A stretch of 8,396 bases of DNA from Actinobacteria bacterium UBA2236. Lineage in GTDB: Bacteria; Actinomycetota; Actinomycetes; Nanopelagicales; Nanopelagicaceae. Numbering within the stretch: position 1 is the stretch's first letter; every line of letters begins with the position of its first letter. The stretch lies in the NCBI GenBank assembly GCA_002347935.1, contig DDYK01000085.1, positions 2,064 to 10,459 of the forward strand. The letters are read 5' to 3'. This document shows, piece by piece, positions 1-6,481 of this stretch. The notes below the pieces were generated by a model that was not told the DNA's origin, did not search any database, and worked only from the letters and a program-made list of their open reading frames with translations. The translations under genes were made by a program, and so were the position numbers.

Positions 1-1179
1 CCACTTGATCCTGGGGTTCCCTGGGCTATTGGCAATGAATCAGGGGGCCATGATGCGATTAATCCTGAGCTTGGCGACTTTGATGATTTTAAGTTCTTTC
101 TTAAAGTTGCAACGAAAAACAATATAGAAGTTGCACTTGATCTAGCCCTGCAATGCTCCCCCGATCATCCCTGGGTAAAGACAAACCCTGAGTGGTTTAC
201 CAAGCGAGCTGATGGCTCAATTGCATATGCCGAGAATCCTCCAAAGAAATATCAAGATATCTATCCGCTAAATTTTGATAACGACTATCCAGGTCTCTTT
301 GCTGAAATCTATCGAGTAGTAACGCTATGGATTGAGCTTGGTGTTAATATTTTTAGAGTTGATAATCCTCATACCAAGCCGATTAATTTCTGGGCAGATT
401 TTATTGCAAAGATAAATAGTAAATATCCTCAAGTGGTCTTTCTAGCTGAAGCTTTCACAACACCAGCCATGATGCATGCACTTGGAAAAGCTGGTTTCCA
501 GCAGTCCTATACCTACTTCACTTGGCGAGTGACCAAGACTGAATTAGAGGAATATGCCAAGGAAGTTGCCTATCAAACCAGCGCTTTCTTTCGCCCAAAT
601 TTCTGGGTTAATACCCCAGATATTCTGCCCTTCCATTTGCAGAGCGGAAACCCTGCAGCCTTTGCGCTTCGAGCAGTTCTAGCATCAACTCTTAGCCCAT
701 CTTGGGGAATGTATGCCGGATATGAACTCTATGAACACATTCCGATTGGTGAGGGTAAAGAAGAATATAGAGATAGCGAGAAGTATGAAATTAAGGTCCG
801 AGATTGGCAGGGGGCAGCTAAGAAGTCTCTAACTCTTGCGCCATTTATCACTAAGTTAAATGAGATAAAGAATCAAAATGTTGCCCTTCAGCGCCTAAGA
901 AATATTACTTTTCATCAGAGCGATTCTGATCAGGTCATTGCCTACTCAAAGAAAGAGGGCGATAATCTAATTCTGATTGTGGTTAATCTCGATCCATTCA
1001 AAGCTATTGAAACAATGGTCCATTGGGATCTTTCAGCTCTGGGTATTGAGGATAATAGCTTTGAGGTTACAGATCTACTAGATAAAGCAAAATACAACTG
1101 GAGTAGGGATACCTTTATTCGCCTGGATCCTTCACCTTCCATGGGAAGAGTTGCCCATATCGCACGCGTTAAGAAGTAA
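1..1179 (+). CDS. glgE: Alpha-1,4-glucan:maltose-1-phosphate maltosyltransferase GlgE, 5' end missing
   Basis: Reading frame 1 is open from the first base to the TAA at 1177-1179, giving 392 C-terminal residues of a GH13 enzyme. GlgE transfers maltosyl units from alpha-maltose-1-phosphate to the non-reducing end of cytosolic alpha-glucans. The GlgE signatures are visible: HDAINPELG, DLALQCSPDHPW, NPPKKYQDIYPLNFDND, FRVDNPHTKP, FLAEAF and NTPDILP. The nucleophile Asp (361-363), acid/base Glu (448-450) and third Asp (619-621) are spaced exactly like D394, E423 and D480 of Streptomyces coelicolor GlgE (numbering from memory). The presumed phosphate-binding residues N, K and Y (235-252) and KY (781-786) also fall on the matching positions. 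This colinearity implies about 273 residues lie upstream of the window. It is followed by glgB after 16 bp, so the two are very probably cotranscribed. An in-frame GTG at 433 is internal and not the start. Confidence 0.96.
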   Translation, partial: PLDPGVPWAIGNESGGHDAINPELGDFDDFKFFLKVATKNNIEVALDLALQCSPDHPWVKTNPEWFTKRADGSIAYAENPPKKYQDIYPLNFDNDYPGLFAEIYRVVTLWIELGVNIFRVDNPHTKPINFWADFIAKINSKYPQVVFLAEAFTTPAMMHALGKAGFQQSYTYFTWRVTKTELEEYAKEVAYQTSAFFRPNFWVNTPDILPFHLQSGNPAAFALRAVLASTLSPSWGMYAGYELYEHIPIGEGKEEYRDSEKYEIKVRDWQGAAKKSLTLAPFITKLNEIKNQNVALQRLRNITFHQSDSDQVIAYSKKEGDNLILIVVNLDPFKAIETMVHWDLSALGIEDNSFEVTDLLDKAKYNWSRDTFIRLDPSPSMGRVAHIARVKK

Positions 1180-1195
1180 ATAGGCTTCTATCCCT

Positions 1196-3136
1196 ATGCT
1201 CCGTTTCTTTCAAAATTTGTTTTCCAAGCGAAACTCTTTTCAATCACCGCCGGCTGGATACCTAAATCCATACAGCACCCTTGGTGAATTAGATCTGTAC
1301 TTAATAACTGAAGGAAGACATGAATCGCTCTGGGAGGTATTAGGAGCACACGTTAAGCGAGATGAAAGCGGTGAGTTAATTGGCACCGCCTTTAGCCTTT
1401 GGGCGCCTAATGCCAGGCGAGTTAGTTTGATCTGTGATGCAAATTTCTGGGATAAAGAGACCAATCCCATGATTCCTCTTGGTTCTAACGGGCTATGGGA
1501 AGTTTTTATTAAGGATGTTGGTCCAGGACTTAAATATAAATTTGCAATTCAAGGTCGGGACTCTCGCTGGGTTGATCATGCAGATCCATTAGCAAGACAA
1601 GCTGAGCACCCCCCGCTCACTGCATCTATTGTTAATGAGAGCAATTATCGCTGGAGTGATGACAAGTGGATGGATCGTCGTGGTCTATTTCAGCCTTGGA
1701 AGAGTCCGATATCTATCTATGAAGTTCACTTGGGATCATGGCGGCACGGACTTTCATATCGCCAACTAGCGCAAGAGCTAGGTCAATACTTAATCGAACA
1801 TAACTTTACTCATGTTGAATTTATGCCAGTTAGTGAATATCCCTATGACCCTTCTTGGGGTTATCAAGTCACGTCCTACTTTGCTCCAACCTCACGATTT
1901 GGAAACCCTGATGATTTTAGATTCCTAATTGATCACCTGCATGGCCTCGGTATTGGAGTTATTTTAGATTGGGTACCTGCCCACTTTCCCAAAGATGAGT
2001 GGGCGCTAGCCCGCTTTGATGGCACTTGTCTCTATGAACATGAAGATCCTCGTTTAGGTGAGCACCCAGACTGGGGAACTCTAATCTTTAATTACTCAAG
2101 AAATGAAGTGCGTAATTTCCTAGTTGCTAGCGCTTTATATTGGCTGGAGAGCTTTCATATCGATGGACTTCGAGTAGATGCTGTGGCATCGATGCTCTAT
2201 CTAGATTACTCAAGAAAAGAGGGAGAGTGGATTGCCAATGAATTTGGGGGACGAGAGAATTTAGCGGCAGTAAAGTTTTTGCAAGAGGCCACTGCTACTG
2301 CATATAAGCGCTTTCCAGGAATCATGATGATTGCTGAAGAATCCACTGCTTGGACTGGAGTGACCAAGCCAACCTCTGAGAACGGATTAGGCTTTGGATT
2401 TAAGTGGAATATGGGGTGGATGCACGACAGCTTGCAATATCTCTCTCATGACCCGATTCATCGCCTCTATCACCATAATGAGATTACCTTTTCAATTCTC
2501 TATGCCTTTAGTGAAAACTTCTTGCTGCCTCTCTCTCATGATGAAGTGGTTCACGGCAAAGCAGCCCTAGTAAATAAATTCCCTGGAGATCGCTGGCAGA
2601 AAGTTGCCACCTTACGCGCTCTCTATGGCTATATGTGGTCTCACCCTGGAAAAAAATTACTCTTTATGGGCTCTGAGTTTGCTCAAAATGATGAGTGGAG
2701 CCATGACAAGTCCTTAGATTGGCATTTAACTCAATATGGTGAACACAAGGGAGTGCAAGAATTAATCAAAGATCTAAATATGCTTTATCAACAAAGCCCT
2801 GCTCTTTGGCAGAGGGATTGTTCAAGCGATGGCTTTATGTGGTTAATTGGAGATGATGGCGCGGGAAATACTCTGGCCTATCTTCGCTCCGCTGATGATG
2901 GTTCCCAAATAATCTCAATTACGAATTTCTCCCCTGTTCCTCATGAGCAGTATCACCTGCCAATTCCAAAAATGGGTAATTGGATAGAGGTGATAAATAC
3001 CGATGACATTAAGTATGGTGGATCTGGTGTGACAAATAGTGAAATCAAAATTGAGCAGAGACAACATCGAGGATATGAAACTTCAGCGCTAATCCGCCTT
3101 GCTCCCCTTGCAACTATCTATTTAAAGCTTGTTTAA
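1196..3136 (+). CDS. glgB: 1,4-alpha-glucan branching enzyme GlgB, short form without N1 domain
   Basis: A complete 646-residue GH13 branching enzyme. It cuts alpha-1,4 chains and rejoins them as alpha-1,6 branches, here presumably on glucan made by the upstream GlgE. After a 30-residue leader comes a CBM48-like domain (about residues 40-130, WEVLGAH to the FAIQGRD region), then the catalytic barrel with YEVHLGSWR, EFMPVSEYPYDPSWGYQ, DWVPAHFPKD, GLRVDAVASMLYLDYSR, AEEST and LPLSHDEVVHGK, then a C-terminal beta domain. Predicted catalytic residues are D328, E381 and D449; the D328-E381 spacing equals that of E. coli D405-E458. The roughly 100-residue N1 domain of many actinobacterial and enteric GlgB proteins (about 730 residues) is missing. 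The ATG at 1196 is chosen because the next in-frame Met is at residue 92, inside the CBM48. No good Shine-Dalgarno precedes it. The stop overlaps that of the convergent MFS gene. Confidence 0.96.
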   Translation: MLRFFQNLFSKRNSFQSPPAGYLNPYSTLGELDLYLITEGRHESLWEVLGAHVKRDESGELIGTAFSLWAPNARRVSLICDANFWDKETNPMIPLGSNGLWEVFIKDVGPGLKYKFAIQGRDSRWVDHADPLARQAEHPPLTASIVNESNYRWSDDKWMDRRGLFQPWKSPISIYEVHLGSWRHGLSYRQLAQELGQYLIEHNFTHVEFMPVSEYPYDPSWGYQVTSYFAPTSRFGNPDDFRFLIDHLHGLGIGVILDWVPAHFPKDEWALARFDGTCLYEHEDPRLGEHPDWGTLIFNYSRNEVRNFLVASALYWLESFHIDGLRVDAVASMLYLDYSRKEGEWIANEFGGRENLAAVKFLQEATATAYKRFPGIMMIAEESTAWTGVTKPTSENGLGFGFKWNMGWMHDSLQYLSHDPIHRLYHHNEITFSILYAFSENFLLPLSHDEVVHGKAALVNKFPGDRWQKVATLRALYGYMWSHPGKKLLFMGSEFAQNDEWSHDKSLDWHLTQYGEHKGVQELIKDLNMLYQQSPALWQRDCSSDGFMWLIGDDGAGNTLAYLRSADDGSQIISITNFSPVPHEQYHLPIPKMGNWIEVINTDDIKYGGSGVTNSEIKIEQRQHRGYETSALIRLAPLATIYLKLV

Positions 3137-4332
3137 CCTCGTCGCGGCTGACTTGCTGATGACACAAAAAATGCCACCAGAATCAACATAACTCCAGGAA
3201 TTGCCATAGCGATAGGCAGAGTTGCAGCGCCTGCAACCAGGGAGATCACGCCACGGCCAAAAAATGTAAGTACCTGATTGACGGCCCCAAGCTCTGCAAC
3301 AGCAACTCCACCTGGTTTATCAGAGCGAGCGCTGGCATAACCAAAAAATAAAGGACCAACAAAAGAAATTCCAAAGCCTGTTAATAAAAACCCAAGGCAA
3401 AAGATGGCATAGCCAAGAATTAAGTTGCTCTCTTTAACCTGCATACTCAGGGCAAGAGAAGTCAGAAAGATAGTTCCGCCGGTAATAACAAATGGTTGAA
3501 CTACCTCTTTATCGCTTCGATCTCGCTTAATCCTGCTATAGCTCAACCGTCCGATAATCATCGCTCCCATAAATAAGAAGTATGGGGCAACGGCAAGTGA
3601 TTTACTTACCTTAAATTCTTGGCGCGCCATAATAGTGGCCCAATCTCCAATCGAGATCTCTAGCATTAAGGCGCATAGGAAACCAAGAGTGACTACCCAA
3701 TCAATTCGAAAGGAAGAAATCATCGTCTTAAAGGTGACAACTTCATCGCTCTCGTTAACTTCATTTCCTTTCAGCAAAACTTGCTTTGAAGCTTGTATCG
3801 ATCTAATCGTAAAAAGATAGACGGTTAAAACTAATGGCAAAATATGCCAATTCAGTGATACATAAGAAGATATCAATAGCGCGATAAAGGCAGTTGTAAC
3901 TGCGCCTGCGCTCCACAAACCATGAAGCATTGGAATAATCGGCCTTCCACTCTCACTCTGGCGGTGTAGAGCCTGGGCATTAATCGCTATGTGGTAAGAA
4001 GCCCAAGCGTAACCACACGAGATATTGATGATAAGAAAAAATATTGGATTGCTCAATTCAATAAGGACTGCAATAGTCAAGTAAGTCACCGTTGAGCTTA
4101 TGATTAAGACTCTGTAGACACCGAAGCGATGGACTATGTGGCCAATCGTTAACATCGAGGTCAGGGCTCCAATTGATCCAGTGCTCATTAGGAATCCGAA
4201 ATAGGTTGTGGAGACCCCAAGATTTGCCTTTACATCAGGAAGGCGAGGAGCCAGACACATAACCCCAATCCCAAAAAGGAAGAAAAAGGCTTGCAAGTGG
4301 CGCAGTTCGCTACGTTCTAGAGGTTTATTCAA
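3133..4332 (-). CDS. MFS transporter, YbjJ-like, TTG start
   Basis: A 399-residue, strongly hydrophobic protein with about 12 membrane segments (roughly residues 12-30, 43-63, 74-92, 97-118, 136-156, 160-176, 211-230, 246-262, 279-297, 303-325, 345-370 and 374-392) and a polar cytoplasmic loop near 176-208, the usual two-half major facilitator layout. MCLAPRLPDVKANLGVS after the first helix, the NAQ...GRPI...LHGLWSAGA stretch and GDWATIMARQEF near 229-240 resemble the YbjJ/FucP-like branch of MFS. The substrate cannot be told from sequence. The start is a TTG whose bases overlap the TGA of the YbbN-like gene (TTGA, 4329-4332), so it is probably translated by coupling. The first ATG is at residue 25, inside helix 1, and would break the fold. 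It is the last gene of a three-gene minus-strand operon, and its stop shares TTAA with glgB. Confidence 0.87.
   Translation of the reverse strand: MNKPLERSELRHLQAFFFLFGIGVMCLAPRLPDVKANLGVSTTYFGFLMSTGSIGALTSMLTIGHIVHRFGVYRVLIISSTVTYLTIAVLIELSNPIFFLIINISCGYAWASYHIAINAQALHRQSESGRPIIPMLHGLWSAGAVTTAFIALLISSYVSLNWHILPLVLTVYLFTIRSIQASKQVLLKGNEVNESDEVVTFKTMISSFRIDWVVTLGFLCALMLEISIGDWATIMARQEFKVSKSLAVAPYFLFMGAMIIGRLSYSRIKRDRSDKEVVQPFVITGGTIFLTSLALSMQVKESNLILGYAIFCLGFLLTGFGISFVGPLFFGYASARSDKPGGVAVAELGAVNQVLTFFGRGVISLVAGAATLPIAMAIPGVMLILVAFFVSSASQPRRG
4329..4332 (-). promoter_or_regulatory. TTGA stop/start overlap coupling ybbN-like gene to MFS gene
   Basis: On the minus strand the bases TTGA contain the TTG start of the transporter and the TGA stop of the YbbN-like gene. 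No Shine-Dalgarno is evident in the preceding bases, so re-initiation by the terminating ribosome is the likely way the rare TTG start is used. Confidence 0.6.
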
Positions 4333-5201
4333 AACAAGGCGCTCGCTAACTCATTTCTAGCACGGATTAAATCAGGATCGGCAGGATCTACTAACTGGAA
4401 GAGTAATAATAGGTGTTCTTTAGCTTGCTTCTTCTCATCCCCACTGGAGTTTTTAACAAAATTTATTAGCCTTGCAAATGCGTTTTTTTGCAGCCCTTGC
4501 GCAATCTCAACATCGGCAGCCATAAGGGCCTTGGTAATTGAAGTGGGCTCACTATCGGCATCTTTTATTGTAAGAGCTGGATTTAGAGCTGAGATACGCA
4601 GCATTAATTCGCATTGTGCAAGCCCAATCTTGGCAACTGATTCATCAGGTTTTCTCATAAGCCAATTTCGATAAGCCATTGCAGCTCCTGAGTAATCCCC
4701 CTTTTCCATAGCGCTGAGCGCAGCAGCCTCCTCTGGTTCCATCGGAATCTCTTTTACCTCTGGGACCTGAACGTTTAAACCTTGCTCTTTGGCTAATTCA
4801 AATAATTTAGTAATTACCATGACAATCTGTTCCCTTGGATAGATGCGATCAAAGAGCGCAACAGGTTGCTCATTAATAAATGCAATCGCGAATGGAACAG
4901 CAGTAATTTTTAGCGCCTGCACCAATTGCACTTGAGTATCAGCATTAATCGCTCCAAAGATCCAACTCTGGTTATCTTCTTTGGCAATATTTGCCATTAG
5001 CTGCCTTAGCTCAACAGTTGCCGCGCTTCTTGGCGAGTAGGCGAGTAGAACCACAGGTTTTTCTTTAGAACGGGCAACATAATCAGTCATAAAGTTTTCA
5101 ACAGTTGCTTCATCACTTGATGAAGCACCTACTTCAACTTTTGGTTTTGTTAAAGAGCTCAAATCAAATGCTCGACCAAAACCAGCAGGAGGAATACTCA
5201 T
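4329..5201 (-). CDS. ybbN: YbbN/CnoX-like thioredoxin-TPR co-chaperone, cysteine-free active-site loop
   Basis: A 290-residue cytosolic protein with no signal peptide. After a 30-residue polar leader, residues about 31-140 form a thioredoxin-like domain: PVVLLAYSPRS at the active-site position, NADTQVQLVQALKITAVPF with the conserved cis-Pro (P103), then FINEQPV. The remainder (about 155-290) is helical and TPR-like, ending in DPADPDLIRARNELASALF, which resembles the C-terminus of CnoX/YbbN. In E. coli, CnoX binds unfolding clients and passes them to GroEL and DnaK. The CXXC loop is replaced by SPRS (residues 56-59), and the only cysteine is C197, so it cannot act as a dithiol oxidoreductase; a holdase or adaptor role is the likely one. 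The gene starts 12 bp after the DUF4032 gene stop with a weak GAGAG ribosome site. From memory, M. tuberculosis has a similar thioredoxin-like gene (Rv1324) near glgB-glgE, also convergent with glgB. Confidence 0.88.
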   Translation of the reverse strand: MSIPPAGFGRAFDLSSLTKPKVEVGASSSDEATVENFMTDYVARSKEKPVVLLAYSPRSAATVELRQLMANIAKEDNQSWIFGAINADTQVQLVQALKITAVPFAIAFINEQPVALFDRIYPREQIVMVITKLFELAKEQGLNVQVPEVKEIPMEPEEAAALSAMEKGDYSGAAMAYRNWLMRKPDESVAKIGLAQCELMLRISALNPALTIKDADSEPTSITKALMAADVEIAQGLQKNAFARLINFVKNSSGDEKKQAKEHLLLLFQLVDPADPDLIRARNELASALF

Positions 5202-5213
5202 AGCGATATTCTC

Positions 5214-6449
5214 TCAAAGAGTAGGAGCACCTGAATCCAGTCTCTCTGGCAATACCTTTGAAATGTAGTCATTGGTAGCAAATTCGAGGCCCAAATCTCG
5301 CCCCGCCTTCTCGCCCAAATACCAACGATGCTCAAGGACTTCATGAAAAAGCTGAGCATCCTCTATTCGCCCCCGCATAGCAGCAGGAACTGTATTAATT
5401 ACCTTATAGAAAACTTCATCAAGCCAGCGCTTAGCAGCTTCTTCCTTCTTTGGAGTCCTCTCAATTTCACGCGATCTGAATCGATCAAATGAGGCCAAAA
5501 TCCTTTTTGCCTGAAGTTCTTCGGTTTCAAGGCCCATTAGTTCAAGTAATCGGTGTGAATGATAATTCGGAGCGACCAACTTTGGAATGAAAGTTACAGT
5601 TGACTTATCGCCAGCTAATTGAATATCTACCTCTTCCACGGCAAATCCGATATCTTGCAGGGAACGCATCGCTTTCTCAACCGCATGTCTATCCCCAGCT
5701 GGTAAGACTTGAGGTTCACTTAGGGACTTCCAAATTTTTCGATATCTTGTTATCACAGACTCACTTGCCCTTATGGGATCCATAGCTGGAAAGAGAACTC
5801 CAGCTAGCTTTAGATCTTCAAGTTCTGCAGCAACATTAAATCGCGCAAGCTCTAAGTCATGCTCGCGCTGTCCATCACTTAATTTCTTTTGAAACTCTCC
5901 AGTTTCGGCATCAACTAAATATGCAGCAAATCCCTCTGCGTCCCTTCTAAATAAAGTATTTGAAAGCGAACAATCTCCCCACCAAAATCCCAATAGGTGG
6001 AGGCGAACCAGTAGATATGCCAGAGCATTGGCCATATTTGTGATCTCATGTTGGGTTATCTGACCACTTAAAATGACTCTATAGGGAAGTGAATAAGGCA
6101 AGAATCTAGTAACAATCGCGCAAGGCAGCTCTTGTCCGTCTTTGCTATATCTATTAGTAACAATTGCTACCTGAGCAACAGCTGGCGCTGCCCTAAGGCT
6201 CAACTCACGCAAGGCTTCATATTCCCGGACTGCAAACTCCTCAACAGTTTCCTTTACCGCATAAATCTCACTTGCAGGATCTGAGGTGGAGCGCACTAAT
6301 CGGACAATATGACGTGAAATCCCTCGCTGAGCTGCCAGGGTTTCATCCTCTGGCCACTGCTCCAATGGAATATGCCAAGGCAGGTTATAAAGGGCTGAGA
6401 TTTCCTCGCCGAGTCCCTTTATATGTAGTTGTTTATCTGTCGCTGCCAC
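5214..6449 (-). CDS. DUF4032 protein with kinase-like (WaaP/Kdo-kinase-like) N-terminal domain
   Basis: A 411-residue soluble protein of an actinobacterial family of unknown function (DUF4032). The N-terminal half carries the landmarks of a protein-kinase-like fold in the right order: AVK with K66 (ATP-binding lysine), REYEAL with E76 (possible helix-C glutamate), HLLGFWWGDCSLSNTLF with D159 and N164 (catalytic loop D-x4-N) and YLVDAETGE with D180 (metal-binding, DFG-like). The stretch LPWHIPLEQWPED...RGISRHIVR near the N-terminus and SDGQREHDLELAR after the kinase-like part are typical of the family as I recall it. The C-terminal half (about 240-400) matches nothing else I recognise. The GTG at 6447-6449 is the first possible start, because an in-frame TGA lies only 15 bp upstream; a GAAAG-like ribosome site lies between. 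It leads the operon with the YbbN-like and MFS genes. The substrate is unknown. Confidence 0.88.
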   Translation of the reverse strand: MAATDKQLHIKGLGEEISALYNLPWHIPLEQWPEDETLAAQRGISRHIVRLVRSTSDPASEIYAVKETVEEFAVREYEALRELSLRAAPAVAQVAIVTNRYSKDGQELPCAIVTRFLPYSLPYRVILSGQITQHEITNMANALAYLLVRLHLLGFWWGDCSLSNTLFRRDAEGFAAYLVDAETGEFQKKLSDGQREHDLELARFNVAAELEDLKLAGVLFPAMDPIRASESVITRYRKIWKSLSEPQVLPAGDRHAVEKAMRSLQDIGFAVEEVDIQLAGDKSTVTFIPKLVAPNYHSHRLLELMGLETEELQAKRILASFDRFRSREIERTPKKEEAAKRWLDEVFYKVINTVPAAMRGRIEDAQLFHEVLEHRWYLGEKAGRDLGLEFATNDYISKVLPERLDSGAPTL

Positions 6450-6469
6450 TGCTGCATTCTTTCAGGCTT

Positions 6470-6475
6470 TAGACT
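6470..6475 (+). promoter_or_regulatory. Putative -10 box (TAGACT) for the AI-2E transporter gene
   Basis: TAGACT fits the TANNNT pattern of actinobacterial sigma-70-type -10 elements. It ends 6 nt before the ATG at 6482, which would place transcription start at or next to the A of the start codon. The absence of a Shine-Dalgarno agrees with a leaderless mRNA. No recognisable -35 is seen. This is inferred from position and pattern only. Confidence 0.45.
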
Positions 6476-6476
6476 A
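6471..6476 (-). promoter_or_regulatory. Putative -10 box (TAGTCT) for the DUF4032-ybbN-MFS operon
   Basis: On the minus strand the same bases read TAGTCT, again TANNNT, 21 nt upstream of the GTG at 6449. A start about 7 nt downstream would give a leader of roughly 15 nt that holds the GAAAG-like ribosome site. The box overlaps the opposite-strand box by five bases. The pattern is short, so confidence is low. Confidence 0.3.
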
Positions 6477-6481
6477 GAACT

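Noticed and set aside
433..1179. A 248-residue gene starting at the GTG at 433
   Set aside because: The same frame is open to position 1 and encodes conserved GlgE sequence, including the nucleophile Asp at 361-363, so 433 is an internal codon of a gene cut by the window edge.
1181..1195. An internal promoter for glgB (TAGGCT at 1181-1186, 9 nt before the ATG)
   Set aside because: It fits TANNNT but so do many sites in this sequence. The tight glgE-glgB spacing makes cotranscription the simpler reading, so it is not listed, although it could explain the missing Shine-Dalgarno.
3133..6449. Possibility that the three minus-strand genes form a defence or other accessory island
   Set aside because: DUF4032 and YbbN-like proteins are widespread core actinobacterial genes, the MFS gene is ordinary, and there are no mobile-element genes, flanking repeats or visible change of composition.
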